A DNA stretch of 64,000 bases from Zoogloea sp. (GCF_017302315.1 NZ_JAFLDT010000006.1:43470-107469), one strand, 5' to 3'. Positions 25,439 to 35,362 are shown, counted from the stretch's first letter. Notes: generated from the letters alone by a model not told the origin. Made by a program: numbers and translations.

Positions 25439-27649
25439 ATGGAATCCGCCGCTCCGATCCCAGTCAGCGGCAGCGGCGTTTTCCAGCCTCCTCCCTCCTG
25501 CGTCCTGCCCCTCGACTTTGGGCGACTGAGGGCGCAGGTTGCGGCCTACCTCCGTCCTGAGGACGTGGGTCGCATCGAAGCCGCTTACCATTTCTCCGCC
25601 GACGCCCATCAAGGGCAAGTGCGCAAGAGCGGCGAACCCTACATCTCCCACCCGGTTGCCGTCGCCGAGATCCTCGCCGGCTGGCATCTGGATGCCCAGG
25701 CCCTGTGTGCGGCCCTCCTCCATGATGTGATGGAGGACACCCACATCACCAAGGCCGAGATCTCCGAGCGCTTCGGACGAACCACGGCGGAGCTTGTCGA
25801 CGGGGTCTCCAAGCTCGACAAGATCGAGTTCCAGTCTCAAGAAGAAGCCCAGGCCGAGAACTTTCGCAAGATGCTGCTGGCCATGGCCAGCGACCTGCGG
25901 GTGATCCTCATCAAGCTGGCCGACCGTCTGCACAACATGCGGACGCTTGACCACATGCGCCCCGACAAGCGCCGTCGCATCGCCCGGGAAACCCAGGAGA
26001 TCCACGCCCCCATTGCTAACCGGCTAGGGCTCAACAGCCTGTACCGTGAGCTCCAGGAGCTGGCCTTCCGGCACCGCTATCCCATGCGTTTCGGCGTGCT
26101 CTCCAAGGCCATCCTGGCGGCCCGGGGCAACCGCCGGGAAGTGGTGGGCAAGATTCTCGTTGCCATCGAGGAGCGTCTTCCCCAGTGGGATATCCAGGCT
26201 GAGGTGCGGGGTCGGGAGAAGCACCTTTACAGCATCTATCGCAAGATGGCGGAGAAGCGCCTGAGCTTCTCCCAGGTGCTGGATATCTACGGTTTTCGCG
26301 TCATCGTTCCGGATGTCCCGACCTGCTACCGGGCGCTCGGCGCACTGCATGCCCTTTACAAGCCGGTGCCGGGCAAGTTCAAGGACTACATCGCCATTCC
26401 CAAGGCCAATGGCTACCAGTCCCTGCACACCACGCTCATCGGGCCCTTCGGCACGCCGGTCGAGGTGCAGATCCGTACCCACCAGATGAACCACATCGCT
26501 GAGAGTGGCGTGGCGTCGCACTGGCTGTACAAGGAAGACGAGAAGACCCTCACCGAGCTTCAGCACAAAACCCATAGTTGGTTGCAATCGCTGCTTGAGC
26601 TCCAGTCCACCTCGGGCGACTCCAGCGAGTTCCTCGAGCACGTCAAGATTGATCTCTTTCCGGGCGAGGTCTACGCCTTCACCCCCAAGGGCAAGATCTT
26701 TGCCTTGCCGCGGGGCGCCACCGTGGTGGACTTTGCCTATGCCGTGCATACCGACGTGGGTAACCGCTGCGTGGCCGGGCGCATCAATGGTGAGCTGATG
26801 CCCTTGCGCACCGAGCTCCACAATGGCGACCAGATCGAGATCATCACCGCCGCCCATGCGAGCCCCAATCCCGCCTGGCTCAGCTACGTGCGCACGGGCA
26901 AAGCGCGGGCCCAGATCCGGCATTTCCTCAAGAATGCCCAGCAGGAAGAGGCCTCGACCCTGGGCGAGCGCCTGCTCAACCAGGCTCTGCGGCCCCACGG
27001 ACTGACGCTCGGTCAGGTCAGCATGTTTGCCTGGGATCGATTCCTCAAGGAGTTCACATTACCCAACCGCCGTGAGCTGATGACCGATATTGGCCTCGGG
27101 CGGCGTTTGCCGGCCATTGTGGCGAGGCGACTGGCGGAGATCCAGGATGTCGAGTCGGGTCGTGCTGATGTGGTCAAGCCCAAACCCGCGGGTGCCATCC
27201 TGATCCGCGGCACCGAGGGGGTGGCGGTGCAACTGGCCCGTTGCTGTCGCCCCATCCCCGGCGATCCCATCGTTGGCGTTATCCGTAAAGGGCAGGGGCT
27301 CGAGGTTCACATGCATGACTGCCCCCAGGCCCGCAAGCTGCGCAGTGAACGGGATCGCTGGATCGATGTGGAATGGGAGGCCTCGTCCGACCGCCTCTTC
27401 GACGTGCCCCTCAAGCTCCTCACCCAGAACGTCCGCGGGGTGCTGGCCAAGGTGGCCAACGCCATCTCGGAGCAGGATTGCAATATCCAGAACGTCAGCA
27501 CGGATGGGGATCAGGGTGCTTACTCGACCATCTATGTCACCTTGCAGGTGACCCACCGTATGCATCTGGCCAAAGTCATACGCGGGATGCGCAACATCCC
27601 GGAGGTTGTCCGCATCAACCGTCTCAAGGGCGACCAGAAGGGCAACTGA
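25439..27649 (+). CDS. spoT: bifunctional (p)ppGpp synthetase/hydrolase
   Basis: The 736-residue protein has an N-terminal HD hydrolase domain with ALLHDVMEDT (the HD pair kept, so hydrolysis is expected), a synthetase domain with YGFRVIV and FKDYIAIPKANGYQSLHTT, a TGS domain (VYAFTPKGKIFALPRGAT), and a C-terminal ACT domain with NISEQDC-like NAISEQDCNIQNVST. It controls the stringent response. I chose the ATG at 25439 (MESAAPIPVSG), 25 bases after rpoZ; a GAGAG lies upstream. Confidence 0.96.
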   Translation: MESAAPIPVSGSGVFQPPPSCVLPLDFGRLRAQVAAYLRPEDVGRIEAAYHFSADAHQGQVRKSGEPYISHPVAVAEILAGWHLDAQALCAALLHDVMEDTHITKAEISERFGRTTAELVDGVSKLDKIEFQSQEEAQAENFRKMLLAMASDLRVILIKLADRLHNMRTLDHMRPDKRRRIARETQEIHAPIANRLGLNSLYRELQELAFRHRYPMRFGVLSKAILAARGNRREVVGKILVAIEERLPQWDIQAEVRGREKHLYSIYRKMAEKRLSFSQVLDIYGFRVIVPDVPTCYRALGALHALYKPVPGKFKDYIAIPKANGYQSLHTTLIGPFGTPVEVQIRTHQMNHIAESGVASHWLYKEDEKTLTELQHKTHSWLQSLLELQSTSGDSSEFLEHVKIDLFPGEVYAFTPKGKIFALPRGATVVDFAYAVHTDVGNRCVAGRINGELMPLRTELHNGDQIEIITAAHASPNPAWLSYVRTGKARAQIRHFLKNAQQEEASTLGERLLNQALRPHGLTLGQVSMFAWDRFLKEFTLPNRRELMTDIGLGRRLPAIVARRLAEIQDVESGRADVVKPKPAGAILIRGTEGVAVQLARCCRPIPGDPIVGVIRKGQGLEVHMHDCPQARKLRSERDRWIDVEWEASSDRLFDVPLKLLTQNVRGVLAKVANAISEQDCNIQNVSTDGDQGAYSTIYVTLQVTHRMHLAKVIRGMRNIPEVVRINRLKGDQKGN

Positions 27650-27687
27650 GACTGTTAGAATCCACGCCGCAAAAAGGGAGATCACAC

Positions 27688-27876
27688 ATGGCAGGTTACG
27701 AATCCGAGCACACCAAGTTCATGCGCGAATGGATGGAGAAGCATCCGGAAGAGCGTGAGGAGCAGAAAAAGGGCCGTGCCCTTTGGTGGGACAAGCCCCA
27801 GGACGCCGAGACTACCCGGCAATACGCTGAGGCCAAGATTCCGGCCAAGGCCTACCCCTACTCGACTGAAGCTTAA
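27688..27876 (+). CDS. DUF3460 family protein
   Basis: The 62-residue protein MAGYESEHTKFMREWMEKHP, rich in charged residues, with ALWWDKPQD, matches the small DUF3460 family restricted mainly to betaproteobacteria. No function is known. The ATG follows AAAGGGAG. It sits between spoT and the exonuclease fusion. Confidence 0.88.
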   Translation: MAGYESEHTKFMREWMEKHPEEREEQKKGRALWWDKPQDAETTRQYAEAKIPAKAYPYSTEA

Positions 27877-27884
27877 GCGGCGGA

Positions 27885-29300
27885 TTGTTCGCACCACGGC
27901 TTGCCTTCATTGACGTCGAAACCACCGGAGCCAATCCGGTGGTGGACCGCATCACCGAGATTGCCGTCCTGCGGGTTGAGGATGGAGAACTCGTTGAGCG
28001 CTGGTCCAGCCTGATCAATCCGGGCATCCCCATTCCGGGCAATATCCAGAGCCTGGTGGGCATCACCGATGAGATGGTGGCCGGTGCCCCCGCCTTTGCG
28101 GAGCTTGCCGGGCCGATTCGGCAGCTATTGGCCGACTGCATCTTTGTCGCCCATAACGCCCGCTTCGACTACGGTTTCATCAAGAACGAATTCCAGCGCA
28201 TCGGCGAAGGCTTCGACGCCCCGGTGCTGTGCACGGTCAAGCTTTCCCGCGCCCTTTACCCCCAGCATCACAAGCACGGGCTGGATGCGCTGATAGACCG
28301 TCACGGCCTTACCTGCTCGGCCCGGCACCGGGCCATGGGGGATACCGAAGCCCTGCATCAGTTCGCCGGCATTGTCTCCAGCACGTTCGAGCGGGACGTG
28401 CTCGACATGGCCATCGGCAAGGCCATGAAGGCACCCAGCCGGCCTGCAGGCCTGCCGGAGGGCGTGCTCGAAGGCATCCCCGAGGGGCCGGGGGTCTATG
28501 TCTTTCATGGTGAGAACGATCTCCCGATCTACGTGGGTCGCAGCCTCAGCCTGCGATCGCGGGTGATGAGCCATTTCTCGTCCGATCACCGCAACAGCAA
28601 GGAAGCCAAGATCGCCCGCAATGTGCGGCGGGTGGATTGGCATGTGACAGCGGGTGAGCTGGGTGCGCTGCTCCTCGAGGCACGGCTGCTGCGCCAGTTG
28701 AAGCCCGCCGAGAATCGCCAGCCGTGGGACGCGGAGGCCGTGTTCGGGCTCCGCTACGACCCGACCCGCAAACGCGGCCCGGTGTTGTTGCGGGAGAGCC
28801 TGAATGGTGCCGATCCCCTCGCCGGGCCCGCGCTGTACGGGGCGTTTCGAAGCAAGAAGGAGGCGGACGCTGCCCTGCGCGAATTCGCCAGCCTCTACCG
28901 GCTGTGCCCCAGGCGTCTGGGCACGGAGCCCTGGAGCGAGGGGCCGTGCCTCGCGTACTTGGCCAAACGCTGTGCCGGCGTGTGCGCCGGCAAGGAAAGC
29001 CCGACTGAACACGACGAACGTCTGCTGAAAGTACTGGAGAGCCTGCGTCTCAAGCGCTGGCCGTGGGGTGGCCCGGTGACGGTCCGTGAAGCGCATCCCG
29101 AGACCGGCCGCCTAGCCTTCCACCTGCTGGATGGCTGGTGTGTGCTGGGGACCGTGGAGGACGAATCCGCCCTGGCCGAGCTCATTGCGGCACCGCCAGC
29201 CCGGGCCTTTGATCTGGATACCTATCGCATCCTGTTGCGCTGGCTGGAGACGCCCGCCGGCAAGGCTTCCGTCAGCGTCGTATCCGGGGCGTCGGCATAG
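27885..29300 (+). CDS. DEDDh exonuclease fused to GIY-YIG nuclease domain (PolIII epsilon-like/Cho-like)
   Basis: The 471-residue protein starts with an epsilon-type 3'-5' exonuclease domain: FIDVETTG (Asp10, Glu12), VAHNARFDYGFI and HRAMGDTEAL provide the DEDDh residues. From about residue 195 a GIY-YIG domain follows (EGPGVYVFHGENDLPIYVGR, then SLSLRSRVMSHF), as in UvrC/Cho. The C-terminal third has YRLCPRRLG and LAYLAKRCAGVCAG, a Cys-bearing segment also seen in Cho-like proteins. Such fusions are likely DNA-repair nucleases separate from the replicative epsilon subunit. The start is a TTG at 27885, directly before the first beta strand. Confidence 0.85.
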   Translation: MFAPRLAFIDVETTGANPVVDRITEIAVLRVEDGELVERWSSLINPGIPIPGNIQSLVGITDEMVAGAPAFAELAGPIRQLLADCIFVAHNARFDYGFIKNEFQRIGEGFDAPVLCTVKLSRALYPQHHKHGLDALIDRHGLTCSARHRAMGDTEALHQFAGIVSSTFERDVLDMAIGKAMKAPSRPAGLPEGVLEGIPEGPGVYVFHGENDLPIYVGRSLSLRSRVMSHFSSDHRNSKEAKIARNVRRVDWHVTAGELGALLLEARLLRQLKPAENRQPWDAEAVFGLRYDPTRKRGPVLLRESLNGADPLAGPALYGAFRSKKEADAALREFASLYRLCPRRLGTEPWSEGPCLAYLAKRCAGVCAGKESPTEHDERLLKVLESLRLKRWPWGGPVTVREAHPETGRLAFHLLDGWCVLGTVEDESALAELIAAPPARAFDLDTYRILLRWLETPAGKASVSVVSGASA

Positions 29301-29335
29301 CCGGATACGCCTTGGGGCGGCCCACCCCACGCCCC
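29281..29335. terminator. hairpins between the convergent exonuclease and RND genes
   Basis: TATCCGG (29281-29287) and CCGGATA (29301-29307) form one stem across the stop codon, and GGGGCG/CGCCCC (29314-29335) forms a second. Neither has a T-run, so termination would be weak or factor-dependent. Confidence 0.3.
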
Positions 29336-29339
29336 CGAT

Positions 29340-32300
29340 CTACGGCCGGGTCGGCTCCGGTACCGTCTTCCGGCGTCGCTCGCGCCAGCCTTCCACCAGC
29401 GAATACACCGCCGGCACCACCACCAAGGTCAGCAGGGTCGAACTGACCATGCCGCCGATTACTGCAATGGCGAGGGGCTGGTTGGTCTCGTTGCCGGCGC
29501 CAAAGCCCAATGCTGCCGGGGCCAGGGCCAGGATCACCGTGGCCGAGGTCATCAGCACCGGACGCATGCGGATCGGGCAGGCATTGCGCAGGGCGGCGTC
29601 CACGGGCAGGCCTTCATCGCGACGCTGGTTGGTGAGATCCACCAGCAGGATCGAATTTTTGGCCACCAGGCCGATCAGCAGCACCAGGCCGATCATCGAA
29701 TAGATGTTCAGGGTGTGGCCCGTGGCCCACAGGGCCGCCACGCCGCCGACGATGGCCAGGGGTTGGGCCAGCATGACGATGAAGGGCTGCACGAAGCTGT
29801 TGAACTGGCTGGCCAGCACCATGTAGAGCAGGGTCAGAGCCAGGGCAAAGGTGAAAGTCATGTACTTCTGGGTCTTGCCGAATTCTTCGGCCTGGCCGAT
29901 CAGCTTGACCTGGTAGCCCGTGGGCAGCAGCTCTGCCGCGCTGCGCTTGACCACTTCCACCGCCTCGCCCAGGGGCAGGGTCGGGGAGGCATAGAAAGTG
30001 GCGGCGTATTGCAGGTCGAATCGCCCGACGACAGCTGGCCCCAGGGTTTCCCGGAAGCTGGCCACGCTGTCGAGGCGCACCAGCTGGCCTGATTTGTTGC
30101 GCAGGAAGATCTTCGATAGATCGGATGGCTGGGTGAAGCTGCCTTCCCGGGCCTTCACCCGAATGTCGTAGCGCTGGCCGTCGCCGGGCTCGTCGCTGTA
30201 CTTGGCGATGTCCACCCCGCCGGTGAGCATGTTGATGGCCAGGGCCACGTCCTGGGTACTCAGGCCGGCGTCGGCGATGCGCAGTCGGTCGGGCGCGAAG
30301 GTCAGCTGAGGGAGGTCGAGCTGCAGGTCGGTGTCCATGCGGCCGATGCCGGGGATGGTGGCCAACTTGCGCTGCAGAGCCACCGCATGACGGCCGAGCT
30401 CCTGCAGGTTCTCGCCGGTCAGCACGAACTGCAGTGGCTCGCCCCGCTGCCCCTGGACCATGGGATAGGGTGCGGCAAAGACCCGGGCGCCGGCAACCTG
30501 GCTGAATTCCTTGCGCAGCAGTGGGATCACGTCCTGCTGCTTCACGCTGCGCTCCTCCCGCGGAACCATGCGCACCACCACTGTGCCCTGGTTGACCTGC
30601 CCCGCCGTGCCGAGGCCGATCAGGGCAAACTCGGAGCGGATCTCCGGGTGCCGGTCAAGGATGGCTTCCACCTCGCGCAGCTTGCTGTCGGTGTAGTCGA
30701 TGCTTGAGCCCAGGGGCGTGCGCAGGGACACCAGGAAGCGTCCCTCATCCTGCTCCGGGGTGAAGGCCTTGCCCACATGGGCGAAGAAGAAGGCGCTGGA
30801 GCCTACCACGGCCAGGGTGGCCAGCAGCACCCACAGGCGATGGGTGAGGGCGCCTTCCAGCAGGCGCAGGTAGATCGCGTCCAGGCCGGCGAAAAGGCGA
30901 TCGAAAGCCCGGTAGATCGGACCGTGCTGCTTCTCTACCCGCAGGTAGCGGGCGCACAGCATGGGCGTCAGGGTGAGGGACACAAACAGCGAAACCAGCA
31001 CGCCAAAGGTGACCACCAGGGCAAAGCTGCGGAAGAACTGGCCGATGATCCCGGAGATGAAGGCCACCGGCGCAAAGATGCATACCAGCGACAGGGTGGC
31101 GGCCATGACCGCAAAGACCACTTCGTTGCTGCCGTTGATGGCGGCCGATACCGGGTCCGGGTCCAGTTCTTCCCGGTGCCGGAAGATGTTCTCCAGCACC
31201 ACGATGGCGTCGTCCACCACCACCCCGATGAGCAGCAGCAGGGCCAGCATGGTCAGGGAGTTGAGGGTGAAGCCGGCGAAGTAGATGACGGCGATGGCGC
31301 CCATCAGGGACACCGGGATGGCCAGGGCGATGATCAGGGTGGAGCGCACCGAGCGCAGGAAGATCCACACCACCAGGGAGGCCAGCAGGGTGCCCTCGAT
31401 CAGGTGCTCCTTGAGGGAGTCCACGATCTCGAGGATGAAGACCGCGTCATTGGAGACCACCGACAGGCTCATGCCGGGCGGCAAGGCCGGGCGCAGTTCC
31501 CGTTCCACACGTTCCAGGATGCGTTCGGTGATGGCCACCGTGTTGGCGTTGGCGATCTTCACCATGCCCAGGCCCACGGTGGTCTTGCCGTTGAAGCGGG
31601 CCAACTGGCGGTTGTCGGTAAGGCCATCCTCGATCTCGGCCACGTCGCCCAGGCGGATGGGTGCCTTGTTGCGCCAGGCAACGATGAGGCCCCGCAGCTC
31701 GCCGACCTGATGGAACTCCAGGTCGAGCTTGAGCAGGCTTTCGGTTTTCTGGCCGACCACGAAGCCGCCGGCGAGCTGCACATGCTCCCGGGCAAAGGCG
31801 TCGCTGATGTCCTGGGCGGTGATGGCATGGGCGGCCATGCGGTCGGGCAGCAGGTTGACCCGGATGGTGCGGTCACGGCGGCCACCGAGGCGCACCTCGC
31901 CCACGCCGTCGATGGTCTCCAGGCGTTTCTTGAGTACGTTGAGGGCGTACTGGTTGAGTTGCTGCTGGGTGCGGTCGCCCTGCAGAGCCAGCCACATGAT
32001 GGGCTGGGCGTTGGTCTCGACTTTGGCGATGACCGGCGGGTCCACATCCTTGGGCAGACGGCGAAGTACCTGATTGACCTTGGACTGGACTTCGTTGAAG
32101 GCCACGTCCACCTTCTTTTCGAGGGCGAAGGTGATGTTGACCACCGAGACGCCGGGTGATGAGGTGGACTGCACGTGCTCGATGCCCGGCACACTGTTGA
32201 CCGCCGATTCGATGACGTTGGTGATGCTCGAATCGACGATGTCCGGGTTGGCGCCCTTCAGCGCCGTGGTGATCGAGATGACAGGAAATTCGATGTAGGG

Positions 32301-32411
32301 AAAGCGGTCCATGCCGATCCGCTGGTAGCCGATCACCCCGACCAGCACCAGCACGGCGCTCATCATCCACGCCAGGACGTGACGCTTGATGGAAAGCTCG
32401 GGCAGGGTCAT
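29340..32411 (-). CDS. RND efflux transporter permease (AcrB/MexB-type)
   Basis: The 1023-residue protein is an inner-membrane proton-driven exporter. It shows the first transmembrane helix in VLAWMMSAVLVLVGVIGY, the proton-relay aspartates in GVVVDDAIVVLENI, and the conserved TM regions ending in GGMVSSTLLTLVVVPAVYSL. It is shorter than the MexB group and closer to the MdtB/C-like or HAE1-like permeases with ILVDLTNQRRDEG. The periplasmic adaptor gene overlaps its start by four bases; no outer-membrane channel gene is present. Substrate unknown. Confidence 0.94.
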   Translation of the reverse strand: MTLPELSIKRHVLAWMMSAVLVLVGVIGYQRIGMDRFPYIEFPVISITTALKGANPDIVDSSITNVIESAVNSVPGIEHVQSTSSPGVSVVNITFALEKKVDVAFNEVQSKVNQVLRRLPKDVDPPVIAKVETNAQPIMWLALQGDRTQQQLNQYALNVLKKRLETIDGVGEVRLGGRRDRTIRVNLLPDRMAAHAITAQDISDAFAREHVQLAGGFVVGQKTESLLKLDLEFHQVGELRGLIVAWRNKAPIRLGDVAEIEDGLTDNRQLARFNGKTTVGLGMVKIANANTVAITERILERVERELRPALPPGMSLSVVSNDAVFILEIVDSLKEHLIEGTLLASLVVWIFLRSVRSTLIIALAIPVSLMGAIAVIYFAGFTLNSLTMLALLLLIGVVVDDAIVVLENIFRHREELDPDPVSAAINGSNEVVFAVMAATLSLVCIFAPVAFISGIIGQFFRSFALVVTFGVLVSLFVSLTLTPMLCARYLRVEKQHGPIYRAFDRLFAGLDAIYLRLLEGALTHRLWVLLATLAVVGSSAFFFAHVGKAFTPEQDEGRFLVSLRTPLGSSIDYTDSKLREVEAILDRHPEIRSEFALIGLGTAGQVNQGTVVVRMVPREERSVKQQDVIPLLRKEFSQVAGARVFAAPYPMVQGQRGEPLQFVLTGENLQELGRHAVALQRKLATIPGIGRMDTDLQLDLPQLTFAPDRLRIADAGLSTQDVALAINMLTGGVDIAKYSDEPGDGQRYDIRVKAREGSFTQPSDLSKIFLRNKSGQLVRLDSVASFRETLGPAVVGRFDLQYAATFYASPTLPLGEAVEVVKRSAAELLPTGYQVKLIGQAEEFGKTQKYMTFTFALALTLLYMVLASQFNSFVQPFIVMLAQPLAIVGGVAALWATGHTLNIYSMIGLVLLIGLVAKNSILLVDLTNQRRDEGLPVDAALRNACPIRMRPVLMTSATVILALAPAALGFGAGNETNQPLAIAVIGGMVSSTLLTLVVVPAVYSLVEGWRERRRKTVPEPTRP

Positions 32412-33511
32412 GGCTTGCGGGCGGGGGCGGCCTTGACGTTGATGGCGGCGCCGTCACTCAGGAAGCCCGCGCCGTCCTCTGCCACCGTTTCCCCATCGGC
32501 CAGGCCCTTGACGATCTCTACCCGGCCATCACGTTTGGCGCCCACTTCAACCACCCGCTGAACGGCCTTGCCCCCGGCAATCACGTAAACCACCTTGCCG
32601 GCCGGCCGCAACACCACGCTCTGTTCGGGGACCATCACCGCTGCGGCCTTGCGCCCGGTGACGATGGAGGCATTGACGGTGCCCCCCGACAGCAGGCCGC
32701 CGTCGTTGGTAACCCGGACGAGGACATCCAGTGCCCGGCTGCTGTCATTGATGGTGGGCTTCACGTCCTCCACCGTGCCCTCGATGACCTTGCCCGGTTG
32801 GTGGGGCAGGCTCAGACGTACCGGCTGGCCGGCACGGATGCGACCCGCCGCAGACTCCGGGTAGGGCAGGTGGGCGCGCAGGATGCGGTTGGAGATCAGG
32901 CGGAAGAGCGGATCGCCCACCTTTACATAGTCGCCGGGGGAGACGATCTGGGTTTCGATGACGCCATCCACCGGCGCCACGACCCGGGTGCGGCCGAGAT
33001 CGTTGCGGGAAGCACTTTCCCGCGCCCGGGCAGTGGCCAGCTGGGCGCGCAGGGCATCCCGCTGGGCCAGGCTGTCCTCGGCGCCATTGCGCGAGATGAA
33101 GCCCTTGGCGACGAGATCCTGCTGACGTTCGGCGAAGCGCTCGGCCTGGGCCACCAGCGCTTCCAGCCGGGCAATCTCGGCACCATCGACCCGGCTCTGG
33201 ATGGTGAAGTCGGAGGCGTCCAGCTCTGCGAGTAGCTGGCCGCGCCTGACCTTGTCCCCGCTATGGGCCACCACCCGGGTGACCCGGCCTGCCACCTCGG
33301 CGCCGATGCTGGGGTCGATCAGGGCCTCCAGCGTCCCCAGGGTGTCCTCGGTGATGTCGAGGGCAGCGCTGCGGGCGACGGTCGTCGTGACCAGTGTGGC
33401 CGGCGGGCCGGCGGGTTTGTCGGGTGCCGGCTCGGGTTTGTTGCCGCAGCCGGCAAGCCCGAGGGCAAAGAGCAGGGTGACGCGGGGGGCGAAACGCATG
33501 ATCGTGGCCAT
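32408..33511 (-). CDS. RND efflux periplasmic adaptor (membrane fusion lipoprotein)
   Basis: The 367-residue protein has a lipoprotein signal ending LGLAGCGNKPEP, so it is anchored in the inner membrane. It has a barrel-sandwich half (IGAEVAGRVTRVVAHSGDKV), an alpha-hairpin (about residues 105-160, ALVAQAERFAERQQDLVAKG), and the second lipoyl half VVAPVDGVIETQIVSPGDYV. It links the RND pump to an outer-membrane channel encoded elsewhere. The stop overlaps the permease start (ATGA). Confidence 0.92.
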   Translation of the reverse strand: MATIMRFAPRVTLLFALGLAGCGNKPEPAPDKPAGPPATLVTTTVARSAALDITEDTLGTLEALIDPSIGAEVAGRVTRVVAHSGDKVRRGQLLAELDASDFTIQSRVDGAEIARLEALVAQAERFAERQQDLVAKGFISRNGAEDSLAQRDALRAQLATARARESASRNDLGRTRVVAPVDGVIETQIVSPGDYVKVGDPLFRLISNRILRAHLPYPESAAGRIRAGQPVRLSLPHQPGKVIEGTVEDVKPTINDSSRALDVLVRVTNDGGLLSGGTVNASIVTGRKAAAVMVPEQSVVLRPAGKVVYVIAGGKAVQRVVEVGAKRDGRVEIVKGLADGETVAEDGAGFLSDGAAINVKAAPARKP

Positions 33512-33537
33512 CGGGCGGGTGGCAGGAGTCGGTGCTG

Positions 33538-34800
33538 TCAGGGAAGCGGACGCTCGCCCATGAGCAGGTGTTCGAGGGTTTCCCGCTCGCGGATGACATG
33601 CACCGTGTCCCCGTCCACCAGCACCTCGGCTGCTCGCGGGCGGGTGTTGTAGTTGGAGCTCATGGTCATGCCGTAGGCGCCGGCAGAGAGGATGGCCAGC
33701 AGGTCACCCGTATCGACGGCGAGGTCCCGGTCGTGACCGAGGAAGTCGCCGCTCTCGCAGATCGGGCCGACCACTTCGTAGCGAGTTGTGGGCAGCTTGC
33801 GGGGGGCAACGGCGACGATCTCGTGGTAGGCGTCGTAAAGCGCCGGCCGGGCCAGGTCGTTCATGGCCGCGTCGATGATGGCGAAATTCTTCTCGACGCC
33901 GGGCTTGAGGTATTCGATGCGGGTCAGCAGCAGGCCGGCGTTGCCCACCAGGGAGCGGCCCGGCTCGAAGCACAGGGCTTCGTCGCGGCCGGCAAAGCGC
34001 TCCAGCAGCGGCTTGAGATACTCGGTGGGGGTGGGCGGCTCTTCGTCGCGGTAGCGGATGCCAAGGCCGCCGCCCAGGTCGATGTGGTCGAGCTTGACGC
34101 CTTCGCTGGCCAGTTTGTCCACCAGGCCGAGGATCTTGTCGGTGGCCTCGGCCATCGGAGCGGGATCGAGAAGCTGGGAGCCGATGTGGCAGTCGATGCC
34201 GCTGATCTCGATGTGGGGCAGTGTTGCCGCCTTGCGATAGAGGTCCAGGGCTTCGGTGAACGCGACGCCGAACTTGTTGCTGCGCAGGCCGGTGGAGATG
34301 TAGGGGTGGGTGTTGGGATTGACGTCCGGGTTCACCCGGAAGGCAATCGGCGCACGCTTGCCCATGCTGGCGGCGACTTCGTTGAGGCGGTCGAGTTCGG
34401 CTGCCGACTCCACGTTGAAACAGCCGATACCCGCTTCGAGGGCGTAGCGCATCTCGTCGCGGGTCTTGCCGACGCCGGAAAAGATCACTTTGCCGGCGTC
34501 ACCACCGGCCGCCAGCACCCGCGCCAGCTCGCCGCCTGAAACGATGTCGAAGCCGGCGCCAAGTCGGGCAAAGACCGACAGGATGCCGAGGCTCGAATTG
34601 GCCTTGACCGCGTAGCAGACCAGCGCCTTACGCTGACCAAGGGCCTGCTGATAGGCCTCGTAGGCGGCGGTGAGGGCGGCGCGGGAGTATACGTAAGTGG
34701 GCGTGCCGAAACGCTCGGCGATATCGGCGAGGGCAACCCCTTCGAGGGTCAGGCCGGCGGGGCCGACGTTGAGCGTCGGCACGGGCAGGGCGGTCGTCAT
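33538..34800 (-). CDS. lysA: diaminopimelate decarboxylase
   Basis: The 420-residue PLP enzyme makes L-lysine from meso-diaminopimelate. The PLP lysine sits in VCYAVKANSSLGIL; HIDLGGGLGIRY and FEPGRSLVGNAG bind the cofactor phosphate, and CESGDFLGHDR carries the dimer-contributed active-site residues. The start overlaps lptM by four bases (ATGA). Confidence 0.97.
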   Translation of the reverse strand: MTTALPVPTLNVGPAGLTLEGVALADIAERFGTPTYVYSRAALTAAYEAYQQALGQRKALVCYAVKANSSLGILSVFARLGAGFDIVSGGELARVLAAGGDAGKVIFSGVGKTRDEMRYALEAGIGCFNVESAAELDRLNEVAASMGKRAPIAFRVNPDVNPNTHPYISTGLRSNKFGVAFTEALDLYRKAATLPHIEISGIDCHIGSQLLDPAPMAEATDKILGLVDKLASEGVKLDHIDLGGGLGIRYRDEEPPTPTEYLKPLLERFAGRDEALCFEPGRSLVGNAGLLLTRIEYLKPGVEKNFAIIDAAMNDLARPALYDAYHEIVAVAPRKLPTTRYEVVGPICESGDFLGHDRDLAVDTGDLLAILSAGAYGMTMSSNYNTRPRAAEVLVDGDTVHVIRERETLEHLLMGERPLP

Positions 34801-34994
34801 TGGGCGGGGTCCTGGGAGACGGGTTTGTTATGATCCATGCCAGGCGCCCGGCTGGGCGTCGGCGTGGTGTCGGCGGGTGTGGCGGCCTTGGCTGCTGGCT
34901 TGGGAATCTGCGGATAGTGCAGCGGGCCCTTGATGCCACAGGCGGTCAGCAGGAGTGAGCCGCAGGCCGCGGCGGCGATGGCGAAGGTTCGCAT
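34797..34994 (-). CDS. lptM: small lipoprotein LptM (YifL-like)
   Basis: The 65-residue lipoprotein has a signal and lipobox (LLLTAC, followed by GIKGPLHYP), the YifL/LptM family's conserved CGxKGPLxxP motif. LptM assists maturation of the LptD/E LPS translocon. It sits between lysA and the divergent cyaY gene, a common arrangement (lptM-lysA next to cyaY) in betaproteobacteria. Confidence 0.9.
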   Translation of the reverse strand: MRTFAIAAAACGSLLLTACGIKGPLHYPQIPKPAAKAATPADTTPTPSRAPGMDHNKPVSQDPAQ

Positions 34995-35041
34995 GGGTTC
35001 CGCGCAAAAACGGGAATGTTAACAGAACAAGGGATCAGACG

Positions 35042-35362
35042 ATGGATGAAGCAGACTTCAATGCCTTGGCGGAAGCCGAACTGGACCGCCTGGAGCGCCT
35101 TCTGGATGCCTGCACGGCGGAGATCGACTATGAGGTCAAGCCCGGCGGGATCGTCGAGATAGAGTTCGAGAACGGCAGCAAGATCATCGTGAATCGGCAC
35201 TCGGCAGCCCGGGAGATCTGGCTGGCGGCCAAGTCGGGTGGGTTCCATTTCCGGCCCGCTGAGGGCCGCTGGGTGGGGACCCGCGACGGCGCCGATTTCT
35301 ACGCCGTGCTGTCCCGTTGCATGTCCGAGCAGGCGGGAGAGGCGATCAGTCTGGCGGGCTGA
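35042..35362 (+). CDS. cyaY: iron donor protein CyaY (frataxin homologue)
   Basis: The 106-residue protein MDEADFNALAEAELDRLERL has the acidic first helix that binds iron and the beta strands EIEFENGSKIIVNRHSAARE and IWLAAKSGGFHF. It regulates or supplies iron to iron-sulfur assembly. I start it at the ATG at 35042; an upstream in-frame extension covers the promoter region and is basic and unlike the family. Confidence 0.95.
   Translation: MDEADFNALAEAELDRLERLLDACTAEIDYEVKPGGIVEIEFENGSKIIVNRHSAAREIWLAAKSGGFHFRPAEGRWVGTRDGADFYAVLSRCMSEQAGEAISLAG

Noticed and set aside
29340-33511. Complete tripartite efflux operon
   Set aside because: Only permease and adaptor are present; no outer-membrane TolC-like gene lies next to them.
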